A stretch of DNA of 64,000 nt from Rhodamnia argentea (Eukaryota > Streptophyta > Magnoliopsida > Myrtales > Myrtaceae): NCBI RefSeq assembly GCF_020921035.1, contig NC_063150.1, positions 27,389,826 to 27,453,825 of the forward strand. The letters run 5' to 3'. The notes beneath the pieces are model-generated. The model saw only the letters and a list, made by a program, of their open reading frames with translations. It was not told the DNA's origin and ran no database searches. Shown piece by piece: positions 55,064-64,000 of the stretch. The stretch's first letter is position 1. Each line of letters opens with the position of its first letter. The translations under genes and the position numbers were made by a program.

Positions 55064-55632
55064 CTGCAGGAAGAACAAATTCACAGCTAAGAATCTCACC
55101 AATGCACAAGGACCAAAAACACCAAAACCCACCAGGTCAACAACTAAGAGCCAATAAGACGAAGGTCACAAGCTTCAACTTTCTAAATCGCCGATGACAA
55201 CTGCAAGCCCTAAGAGGCAACACAGCTATGTTCCCCCCGTCCCCCTCTTCGGGTCCCTAAAAAAAACCCCATGCGTTGAAGCCCTAAATTGCATCAAAAC
55301 GTCATCACTCCCCAAACAGAAGCCACCTGGCCACACCGTATCCCCACACTTTCTACGCAAGCGCAGAAACGAAGCTGAAGGCTCCCACCGGCCCCACCAA
55401 ACGAAAACCCAAACAAAAAAAGCTCCAAAAACACGCAGCAGCAATCACTGACAGATCACGGCCACGAAGAACGCGAATTTGCACGAGCGAGAACCAGCAG
55501 CCTCGCGACGGAAGCCTAAGAACGACGTCGGGCGCAAGCACGGACGAATCAAAAGGAGGCCCAAAAAAAAAAAAGGACGCAGAAGAAGATCAACAAACGG
55601 ACAGCCACACATAAGATAGAGAAGGGAGTGAC
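55064..55632 (-). other. Probable 5'-UTR intron of CUL1
   Basis: On the minus strand a donor (ATCAG|gtcactccc, exon end 55633) and an acceptor (cctgcag|AGGAATTG, exon start 55063) bracket 569 nt before the ATG. A leader intron is plausible for a highly expressed plant gene. It is inferred from splice motifs only. Short ORFs inside it are incidental. Confidence 0.6.
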
Positions 55633-55760
55633 CTGATTCGCGGAGCAGCGAGAGGGACCGAAACTCGCAATCGCAGCGAAATCAGTTTGAAGGAGAGGGG
55701 GGTGGAAGAGAGATGACGATGACTGGGGAGACCGGGTCGGACCCTCTCCATGTATCATTC
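55633..55760 (-). promoter_or_regulatory. CUL1 5' leader and proximal promoter
   Basis: A CT/GA-rich segment (gagaggggggtggaagagag on the plus strand around 55694) lies directly upstream of the leader intron and probably contains the transcription start. No clear TATA box is seen. Confidence 0.4.
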
Positions 55761-56973
55761 CCCACTAAGAATAAATAAATCGTAGAATGCGTTAAAAAGA
55801 ATTTTGATTTCTTCGAGTTTTACTCTTTCTTTGTTATATATGAAGAAGAGGTTTTTTTTTTTTAAATTTTTTTTCAAATGCTAAAAATATTTTGACAATT
55901 GAAAAAAAAAAAATTCGAATCAGCGACTGACTTGGGATTTTTTTTTTTCGGACGAATCGAACGAGCCTCGCCGGCGATCCTCCTCGAACATGTGAGAGCG
56001 ATGTCCGCATGTTCGAGTTCATTGACAGGGATGACATTGTGTTCAGAGTCTCCATCTTCGGTAGTTATATCGACATCACCACTACAATATGTGCATAACT
56101 TTCAGCCATCTAAATCACCTACTTCACTCGGCAACTCTATTGTTCGGTTCAATTCGTTTTCTATTTTTGGTCTAGTTGGTTCCTTCACTCACTCCTGCTG
56201 CCTAACTCTATTTTCTTTTAACCTACAAAAAACGCAGCATCACTAAAGTAATACAACAATGACCAAAATGAATGTCACCAGCTGAACCACAAACTACTAT
56301 CCAGCCATACATATTTCATCACTCGTATGTCCTCTTCTAATGAAAGGAGACCTCTTCGAGTGTAAGAGCAAAAGATGACGATGCATAATGTAGAAAAGAA
56401 TTGTCTTCCCCCCACCCCAAAACCCTCCTTGCATGATCAAATGATAAAGGTCATTCATATGTCAAGATATTAACCTAATGCTCACAGCAAAGGACATGTA
56501 GACACCGATGACTTGTTCAAACCTAAATACGTATTCTGTACAAATGCAATACGGGCACGTACGAAAGGGCTTCACCATCCGAGGTCCCTTGGACGGGGAC
56601 AACTTAATGTTATCCCATGATGCTATTACATAGATGAAACAAATGGATGAACTTGCGTAAGGATATGACACACACCTACAAGGGTCAAAGTTTCTAAACA
56701 AAAACAGGAAATCAAAGCCTCAGCAATAGAGACTAGCAGATAAATTTTCAAATAGCACACAAGAACTCGGAGTGGTCATCTTAGATGAATTAGCCCAAGC
56801 ATAGCATCTCACAAAGCAGAAAGTTAAGCCATGGTTAATTGCCGTTAGGCTATAATAAAAACCTACAACCACATGATTAAGCAGTCTAAGACATCACCAT
56901 AGAAAATTACATGCCTAAGATGCATGTGAGACCAAACAAGAAACGAGTTTTAGTGCACATCAATGAAGTTTAG
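55761..56973. other. Intergenic spacer
   Basis: T- and A-rich around 55850-55960. A stretch at 55950-56250 stays partly open on the minus strand (e.g. around CTYCSGDVDITTEDGDSEHN) but carries a stop just upstream and no recognised domain. The rest shows nothing I can name. Confidence 0.4.
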
Positions 56974-57276
56974 TCAGATTTGTCTTCTTGATGATTGAGA
57001 AGTATCTTGTTCACAAAGTTTTACCTTCTTCTTAAGTGCTCGAATTCTTTTATCAATATCTTCACTTGGGCAGTTGCGATTACTTCCCTCCCGTGCATCC
57101 AAGGAAGAGATGGTTCCAGTAGCATTTGCAGATGTAGTGAGGTCATTCATCTAAGTTGTCGGTGCTTTAACAGATTCTTGTTCATTAACGTAGACTTCAT
57201 ATTAGCACTGTGTTTCCTATTCATCAATGTTCCCACCTACATATGCTTAAACATTTTTACCCCTTTCAAGAACAAC
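56974..57276 (-). pseudogene. PYM-like (partner of Y14-Mago) gene fragment
   Basis: Read in one frame from a splice-acceptor-like site (ttgcag|GTTGTT at 57276), 101 codons contain EDIDKRIRALKKKVKLCEQ. From memory this closely matches the C-terminal KRIRALKKKIRL region of plant PYM, the exon-junction-complex disassembly factor. Upstream residues (VYVNEQESVKAP, MNDLTTSANATG) also look like the PYM linker. Four in-frame stops (TAA, TAG, TAA, TAG) precede this block, and the expected ending after it is missing. It is therefore a decayed exon, not a gene. The match is by recollection and not proven. Confidence 0.5.
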
Positions 57277-57888
57277 CTGCAATAATAGGAGAATTAGTTT
57301 GGTTCTGCCACTAATTGAGGGAAAAAGGATTCATCCGGTTTTCTCTACATATCTACACAAGAATACGTTCAAAATTCAACCAAAATGCTCATGCCACATG
57401 CGTACCAATTATCATAAAATCAAATTTAAGCATTTTTCAAACTATGCTAATGATACCAAATGTCGTATCTATGAGACAAATGTCATCTGGATTTTGCATT
57501 ACTTTCTGATGCGATAAGCACTAACTTACAAGATATATGACCCACTTTCGGAACCTTATATTCACTTTCTTCAACAGAACTTGAACACTCACCTTTACAC
57601 ATTCAATATATTATGTGATACAGGACAACTTGAACACTCACCTTTACACACCAGCAGCAACCCCTATTGTGGTCAATGTCGTTTTCCTCGCTTTTGCACT
57701 CTGTCTACAACAAGATATTCAATTTTATTTCACTCATTTCTCCATTGAATAGAAAAAAAATTTACTAACCTTTACCCCATAACTTTAGCTCTCAACAGAT
57801 GGACAAACATGTTCTTTTTCCCGCTTTTACACTTTGTCAACAACACGACATTGAATAAGATTTCAATTATTTTATCGTCAATGGACAA
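57277..57888. other. Spacer, possibly the rest of a decayed minus-strand gene
   Basis: A 23-bp phrase (acttgaacactcaccttta) is duplicated at about 57579 and 57628. Exon-like patches with flanking AG and GT on the minus strand occur at about 57655-57710 but show no known domain. Confidence 0.35.
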
Positions 57889-58356
57889 AAAACAACAAAT
57901 GACTAACATTTACCTTCGATTAACCGAGATTCGTTCGCGTGAGAAGCCCCATTTGCTTGAGACCTTCAAACACCGATGTCGATTCAAACGCACAATGCAG
58001 GTCGATTCAAACACAACAAATGACTAACATTTACCTTCAATTAACCGAGATTTGTTCGCGTGAGAAGCCCCATTTGCTTGAGACCTTCAAACACCGAAGT
58101 CGATTCAAACACACGATGCAAGTCGATTCAAACACAACAAATGACTAACATTTACCTTCGATTAACCGAGATTCGTTCGCATGAGAAGCCCCATTTGCTT
58201 GAGACCTTCAAACACCGAAGTCGATTCAAACACACGATGCAGGTCGATTCAAACACAACAAATAACTAACATTTACCTTCGATTAACCGAGATTCGTTCG
58301 CCCGAGAAGCCCCATTTGCTTGAGACCTTCAAACACCGAGGTCGATTCAAACACAT
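57889..58356. repeat. 121-bp minisatellite, about four copies
   Basis: Units begin acaaatgactaacatttac and recur every 121 bp (starts near 57893, 58014, 58135, 58256), with the last copy incomplete. Copies differ by a few bases. Because 121 is not a multiple of three, each unit produces the same staggered short ORF (MRSPICLRPSNT...), which is therefore an artefact. On the minus strand each unit carries AATCGAAG|GTAAATG, a strong-looking splice donor. Confidence 0.92.
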
Positions 58357-58644
58357 GATCCACAGCGATTGATAGACCTTTGCTTTCACTGTTAGAATGG
58401 AAGCCCAAATTCGCGCGAGAGACCAACAGATGTGTTCAGAGAATGATGAACACAAATTTGCCCTAATTCTCTCCCCAATCTCTCCATTTTGCCCTAAATC
58501 TATCACTGCAGAAGGTAGACGTCGTCTCCATTAGACAAAGAAACGACGTCGTCTCTTCTTGTCGACGTGGATAAAATTTTCCACGATGGCAAATTAGGCC
58601 TTTTCCAAAAATTACACGTAGGAATTAAAAACTAATTCAAATTT
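58357..58644. other. Possible first exon of a decayed minus-strand gene
   Basis: A minus-strand ORF starts at 58506 (MIDLGQNGEIGERI) and runs into the first unit of the minisatellite, ending at its splice-donor-like site. There is no recognised domain. Functional status is doubtful. Confidence 0.3.
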
Positions 58645-58790
58645 ACACGTAGGATGACTGGCCGGAATTAGCACTCAACCGCACACTTTTACTCCGATAT
58701 GGCACTCAAGTAAACGTTTTGAAAGTTATAGCACTCAAGTGAACGCCGTACAAAAGTTATGGTACTTCTAGTGTACTTTTCCCGGAATTT
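58645..58790. repeat. Fragment of the MULE-like MITE family
   Basis: atggcactcaagtaaacgt, tatagcactcaagtgaacg and ccgtacaaaagttatggta parallel the right arm of 46713-47140. Only one arm is present. Confidence 0.6.
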
Positions 58791-58961
58791 GTACTATTTC
58801 CAAGTCCGCAAAGCTTGTTGATCGTGTATGATTATGAACTTATCTAATCTATACCTTGTGGGAACCTAATAGAACAGTATTACTAGTATAATGATCGTGT
58901 CATAGGAACCTAATAAAAGTATATTACTAGTATCTTTAAACAGATTGTGAGGTGAAACATA

Positions 58962-59965
58962 GGTTTCGTTTGTTTTGCAAAAAATGTGGCATTTCTGAAA
59001 AATGTTTTCCAGAAAAACATTTTCTAGGAAAATTACGATTTTTTTTAGTGTTTGGCCGAAATCTAAAAACGAACTAGAAAATATTTTCTGTCCTTTAGTA
59101 AGGAAAATCAATTTTCATTGTATACGTCTTTTAACAATTTTTTAAAATCATTTTCTTCATTATTTTCTTTTATCGTTTATCGCTTTTGTTTTTCTTTCTT
59201 ATTTTTTTCTTTTATATTTTGTTTTTATTTTATTTTATTTTATTCTTTTTCCTTTCTTCTTAGGCTGGCGAGCGGCCACGGTGACCGATTGTTGAGCCTT
59301 ACGACCGGCGGGAGGAGCTCGAGGCTCGGCCGATGGGGCTCACGGTCATGGATGAACCATAGACGGTAGCATCACAAGCCAACCATGTACGAGCCAAGCT
59401 CGAGAGTAATTCTGTCCCTCATCCTCGGTCGTTGTCGGCATTGTTCGGGTAGATCCGGTTGGCCTTATCTTCCCTAACCTCATATGAGTAATTGACTGCA
59501 CACCTAGATCAGCAGCAAGTTCCTACCCTTGTGGTCTCGCCGATGGCGAGCTCGAGAACGGCGAGGCGAGCTCTTGGCTCGCCTCGCCACCCTTGAGCGA
59601 GGCCGAGCCTCATGGCCTCGCCAGATCGGGCGAGCTCATGGCTCGCCTCGCCGCCCGGAGCTCACCATTGAGGTGAAGATACCCTGCATTGCAGCTGGCA
59701 AGCGTGGAAAAGGCAGACTCAAGAGAGAGAACAAGGATGGAGGAGAGCGAGAATGTGAGGAGAGAGAAGAGGGAGAGAGAAAGGAAGATTTTTTCAGTTT
59801 CAAAAAGTAACACGCGAGAAAGAAGTATGAAATAGGGGGAAAAATGATTCTCCAGATTTAGAAGGATATTTTTCATTGACTAGAAAATATTTTCCTTAAT
59901 TTCTGGTGTTTGGGGTTGGGGATAATGTTTTCTAAGAAAATATTTTCCGTGAAAAAAACGGAGCC
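58962..59965. repeat. Fold-back element with GC-rich centre
   Basis: The left arm (aaaaatgttttccagaaaa ... aactagaaaatattttctg, to about 59110) is complementary to the right arm (about 59860-59965: gactagaaaatattttcct ... aagaaaatattttccgtga). Between them are a poly-T tract (59160-59240) and a GC-rich block (59262-59690) with repeated ggcgagctc / tggctcgcctcgcc phrases, then a purine-rich run. No gene is credible inside. It has the same architecture as 45908-46680 but a different family. Confidence 0.6.
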
Positions 59966-60845
59966 ATATTATCAGGCGAAGCAATTTATACAAATAGAGA
60001 ACAATTGTAAGCACTAGAGTACATGCATTGGCCTGAGCATTGGCCTAAATCTAGTCCATATGCATTGGATGGACAGACAAAAAGAAGCTACTTTACTTTG
60101 CTTAGCAATGAGAACAAAAGATGCAAAGCATTTAATTTGTTCCTAGTATTGGAGCATGCAAAACAAGCACGGCAGGTGATGCGCAGAATGGTTAATGATG
60201 GCGCAGACATTGGAATGTATTCAACGTGGAAAGAATCAAAAGCGCTCCAGGATTAGTACTCCTCGATAGAAAAAAATTGTCTATTTACTTCTCATGTTCC
60301 CAGCGGCATCCACATCATCGAAAAAAGCCGCAAACAAACGAAATAGCAGCATTACCATGAATATCTCGAATTATTAACACATGCATAACTGGTAGTTCAA
60401 ATTGCATTATGAGATGCCAAAAATGCTATGATTCTATGGTTTATCAGTTGCTTCTGAATCTTGTTTTGACTTTTGAAATACCGTCGTGAACTGGGCTGCA
60501 GCATTAGATTGTCGTTCATAGAAGCAATACGTGGAGTAAATTCCCATATAGCAATGTCGGCACTCAAAATAATCCGCATGTCAATACATGTGCTGTGTAC
60601 ATGAGAAATCGACACACATGCTAAACACATGAGGAGCAAGCATCTTGACAGTATCAGGATATGAAGAGACCGTGTGCAGGATGCATGAGGATCCCTATAG
60701 GTATTGGTTAATGAGAAACATTAAGCAAGCCATTGATACCAGCAAGGAAAAACGCCGCGTTTCCAAGCATGAGGGGTAACACCGTGCGTCCAAAGTAATA
60801 AAACATGCGATTAATGGATTACAAGCTATAAGCATTAGTGCCAAC
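59966..60845. other. Spacer, no gene seen
   Basis: Small ORFs at 60023-60256 (+) and 60397-60639 (-) lack recognisable domains. No repeats or RNA genes are evident. Confidence 0.4.
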
Positions 60846-62856
60846 TGTCGTGACCCAAAAATTAAATTTCAAGTTAATGGATTATTAGATTAATTAATTA
60901 GATTAACTAACCTAGTTCGAGCTCTTCCAAGACCTACCAATTCACAACTAGGTTCATGTGATTAACATGCAAGGGATTTTCAATTTGGAGCCACCACTAA
61001 TTAGTTACAGTAGGTTGATTAGAAACCTAAATAAAGTATCGGGAGAAATGTTTTATTTTTACGAAACAGAGATTAAATAAGTTCGGCAACTTAATTAGGT
61101 TAATATTTCAATTAACGCCATTTCAGTACCAATTTTTCATAAAAAATCTTTGGATAGGCAATGTGGATTAATTTTTTTAGGATTTTCTCTTATTAAATGC
61201 AATGCTAATGCAATTACTCTATATGACATGTGAAATGCACCGAACTAACTTAATCAGGCAAAACTATATTATATGCAAAAATAAATCTAACCTAAGCTAT
61301 ATGCAAATAATCAACTTAACATGCAAACTAAACACTATGCAAGAATTATGTCTAATCTAAATGACAAGCAATAGGTCGATCCCCTATCAACTTTGGTTAT
61401 CACATTCCGTGCCTCCTTGCGGTCCTTCTACTTAGCTTTTCCATGGACTTTAGAGCTAGCCGATAGGCCACTTTCTGCATCCGATGCATTGAGATTTCAT
61501 CTTGGATGTCTAACCTCAAGCCCTATCAAGCAAGGGATTCTTTGTCGGATTCACTCAAGCCACTGTGAAATAAACAATTGGTAGAATTCTTAGGTTAAAT
61601 AACCTAACACGCAAGCTAAATTAATGAATTAAACCTATATCCTGAATGACATGCACATAATGACACAGCATAAATATAGCATATGCATGAATAACATGGC
61701 AAAGATGCATGACATTGCAGAATGACATCTAAACTATATGCTATCCAATATGAATGACAATTTTTGTATTTTTATGCATTTTCGGATTTAGAGAAAAATA
61801 AGGTGAAAAATTTATTTTAAAACAAGTAACATCCAACAGAATTCAAGAAAGCGATTTCTTAAAGTCCCAATTTACATTGAATGTTATTTTTTGGCATGTA
61901 AAATGCGAATAAAAACATGATTTAACCTAGGAAACATCAAGCAATTTTTATGGGAAATTAATTAATTAAGAAAAACATGAAATTTGAACAAAAATAATCA
62001 ATTGTGCCTATAATACACCTTTTAATTCCAAAAATTTCAATTTTATTCACAACATCTCCTAGATTGGGGCCAAAAAGTGAATTTAATGTAGAATAACCGT
62101 CGTCCCAACTACATAGGGCAGACCTTGAAATTTTATTTTGGAATTATTAATCCTTTCGACGAGATCAAGGACATGATGTATAATTTCCATGTGTTTGCAT
62201 GATCGTATTATTGGATTGAAGTAAGATATTACCCTAATGCACATATTCCTCAGGACAAGGCACATTGGGGAGCACGTATTATAGGCAAAATTATTATTAA
62301 TGTTAAAATTAAATCACATAACCTTAAAAGATAAGATAAACATGAAGTAATAGATAAGACTCAAAATTCTACATACCTAGAGATAATATGCCTAATTTAT
62401 CTATAAGATAACGCAATATTACCTTATTTACAAGGATTTGCATCCTTTCAAAAAAGGCAATAATTATCTGCCGGGCAATACATGTTAGATATGCAATGGA
62501 TGGGATAATATCCAAACAATTCAAATTTGGAAACAAATTATCCTCAATCTAGATAGAACGATGTTCAGACAATTCAAATTAAGAAACAAAATTGTCACAA
62601 ATCTAGATGGGATAATGTCTTTACCTAATTCGAATACACTCGAGATAAGCTTCCAAATTTTACTTAAGTGAACCGGTTCAACTCTAGCTTACGGGTGAGG
62701 AGACCGACTTGGCTAGAACCCATGGCTTACGGGTCGAGCTTGCACCAAGGACCAATTCGAGCTAACTCTTCTCTAGCGGTGACTCGTAACACCAAGACAA
62801 GGGGTTTCTTGGCTTCTCGACTCTTGGTAATAGCAACGACTCATGATGGTAGTTCT
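60846..62856. repeat. Probable LTR-retrotransposon sequence
   Basis: It starts TGTCGTGACCCAAAAATTAA at 60846, a start I associate with plant LTRs, and continues as AT-rich non-coding DNA with many atgcaa/atgacatgca phrases. No coding domain or second LTR is in view. The right limit is arbitrary. Confidence 0.3.
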
Positions 62857-64000
62857 TGTTGATGCTAACAATGCAACCTAGAAAGGGGTGAATAGGTTGT
62901 TTCAAAAAAATTTCAGATTTTACGGAAAATCAAAGGTGATATGAAAAAGATCGGGTGAGCAAATGTTTCGCTAAATAGTAACTAGGTATGTGCAGATAGA
63001 TATAACAAATAGAAAAGATTGGCACACCGGATATATAATGATTTGGCTATATCCACTCCATGCAACTAACAGCCACAACACCGGTTGGAATGTACTAGTA
63101 AACTGTCTCACAAGTTACAAACAAGACGTGAGCTAATCTTTCATAAGATAGATCACACTATCTTGATATAGCCTCACTACTCAAGAATGTACACTTGTTT
63201 TTGCACGATTACAATGCTATTAGATGATCACAAGATCTTTTTACACTAATGCTTTTAGACTAGAACAATTTCTAGACCAACACTTGGCTATTCAATCAAT
63301 TCGGTACTCATTGGTCTTCAAGATCTCCTCCTTTTATAAGCCTCGCCATTCTAGCCGTTTGAGCTTCCTTGGAGAAGCAAGAGAGCCATTGAAGTTCGAT
63401 GAGGCAGCTTGTATTTACGCTGGATCAACTTTCTATTCATCGGACAGGACTTTCCTAAAATAGGTGTTGACTTTTAATTTCGTGCCGATAGTTTTAACTT
63501 TTCTCCGATACGACAGTGTCTTGTTCCCAAGAAGATAGAAATCCTCCCGTTGGCTTTTTCCATCAAGCGTAGCCAACTTCAGCTGATCTTTTCGAAACGT
63601 TGGCATGTATGGACTTTATACTCCTCGTTTGACCCGATCTTTCAAGCTCCGATATCAAATATGCGATGACCAAATATTTTGGGTCCTCAGCAAATGTTTT
63701 CATGAAAGTGCTTTAGTCTTCAAGCGATTTTTATCCGATGGCCATCTTGTGATCCTTAGCCATATATAATAAACATCTGCACATCAAAGGTAAATAAAAT
63801 ACCAAATGATAGTTTTGAAATCATCAAAATGTTTTGAGAGATGTTTGTCCAATAGTTCTTCTCGCTAACAACATCAATAGATGAAGAAACCCTAGGAACG
63901 GACGCAAAAACCGCAGCAATAGTGCAAAAAACCGTAGGGACTAACTCAAAAACCACAGCAGTAGGGAAGAAACCGCAGCAATAGATAAAAAAAATCACAG
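62857..64000 (+). repeat. LTR of a SIRE/Maximus-like Copia element, cut by the window end
   Basis: TGTTGATGCTAACAATGCAA at 62857, followed by cctagaaaggggtgaatagg, matches my recollection of LTR starts of SIRE/Maximus-type Copia elements. The sequence stays non-coding to the end of the window. A short phrase aaaccgcagcaatag recurs near 63909-63985. Confidence 0.45.

Noticed and set aside
57889-58356. CRISPR-like array
   Set aside because: Repeats are contiguous 121-bp units without unique spacers, in a plant nuclear genome.
57939-58372. Overlapping ORFs repeating MRSPICLRPSNT
   Set aside because: They are by-products of a 121-bp tandem repeat shifting frame by one each unit; there is no domain and no start context.
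59529-59810. 93-codon ORF in the GC-rich fold-back core
   Set aside because: Repetitive Arg/Glu-rich composition from ggcgag and gagaga repeats, with no domain.

Overview
The window is nuclear DNA of a flowering plant, almost certainly a eudicot. Its genes are intron-rich with GT-AG junctions, its intergenic DNA is AT-rich, it carries Copia LTR retrotransposons primed by initiator Met-tRNA, and it encodes a DYW-class PPR protein. A woody rosid, perhaps Myrtales, is my guess; nothing in the window settles the species. I see no prokaryotic, organellar or viral genes.

Layout. 1-2543: probable end of an LTR element on the minus strand. 2544-4300: AT-rich spacer with one fold-back MITE. 5171-13878: an 11-coding-exon gene (+) for a CW-type zinc-finger chromatin protein of about 1690 residues, with a (GA)n leader and three CACGTG cores upstream. 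17144-18982: an intronless DYW-type PPR gene (-). From memory, Arabidopsis At4g15720 (PPR) and At4g15730 (CW) are neighbours, so this pair looks like conserved microsynteny.

17658-43067 is a direct tandem segmental duplication. Unit A is 17658-35481 and unit B is 35496-43067; they share about 7.4 kb and differ by a few percent. Each unit carries the 5' part of the PPR gene (complete only in A, because A still has its 3' part), a long spacer, and a 2-oxoglutarate/Fe(II) dioxygenase gene of the SRG1 type. The dioxygenase is broken by a +1 frameshift in A and intact in B (365 residues). Unit A was then hit by two Copia elements: 21346-26292 (LTRs about 3% diverged, TSD gagag) and 29572-34999 (identical 110-bp LTRs, TSD aatgt). 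Both sites are empty in unit B. The A/B junction holds a 14-nt filler that is an inverted copy of the sequence beside it. That filler gives the truncated unit-B PPR copy a new C-terminal tail.

43068-48600 is a graveyard of fold-back and MULE-like elements, including one with perfect termini and a 10-bp TSD (46713-47140). 49080-55030 (-) is a complete 19-coding-exon CULLIN-1 gene, 742 residues, with a 5'-UTR intron and one GC-AG intron. 55760-60845 holds a stop-riddled PYM-like gene fragment, a 121-bp minisatellite that repeats a candidate splice donor, and more fold-back DNA. 60846-64000 looks like LTR sequence of two families, the second resembling a SIRE/Maximus-type LTR start.

The working genes are housekeeping-type: chromatin reading (CW), organellar RNA editing (PPR-DYW), SCF ubiquitin ligase scaffold (CUL1), and a specialised-metabolism oxygenase. 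The most informative features are the duplication junction, the contrasting fates of the duplicated genes, and the order of events that can be read from the transposons. I found no convincing novel biochemical system.
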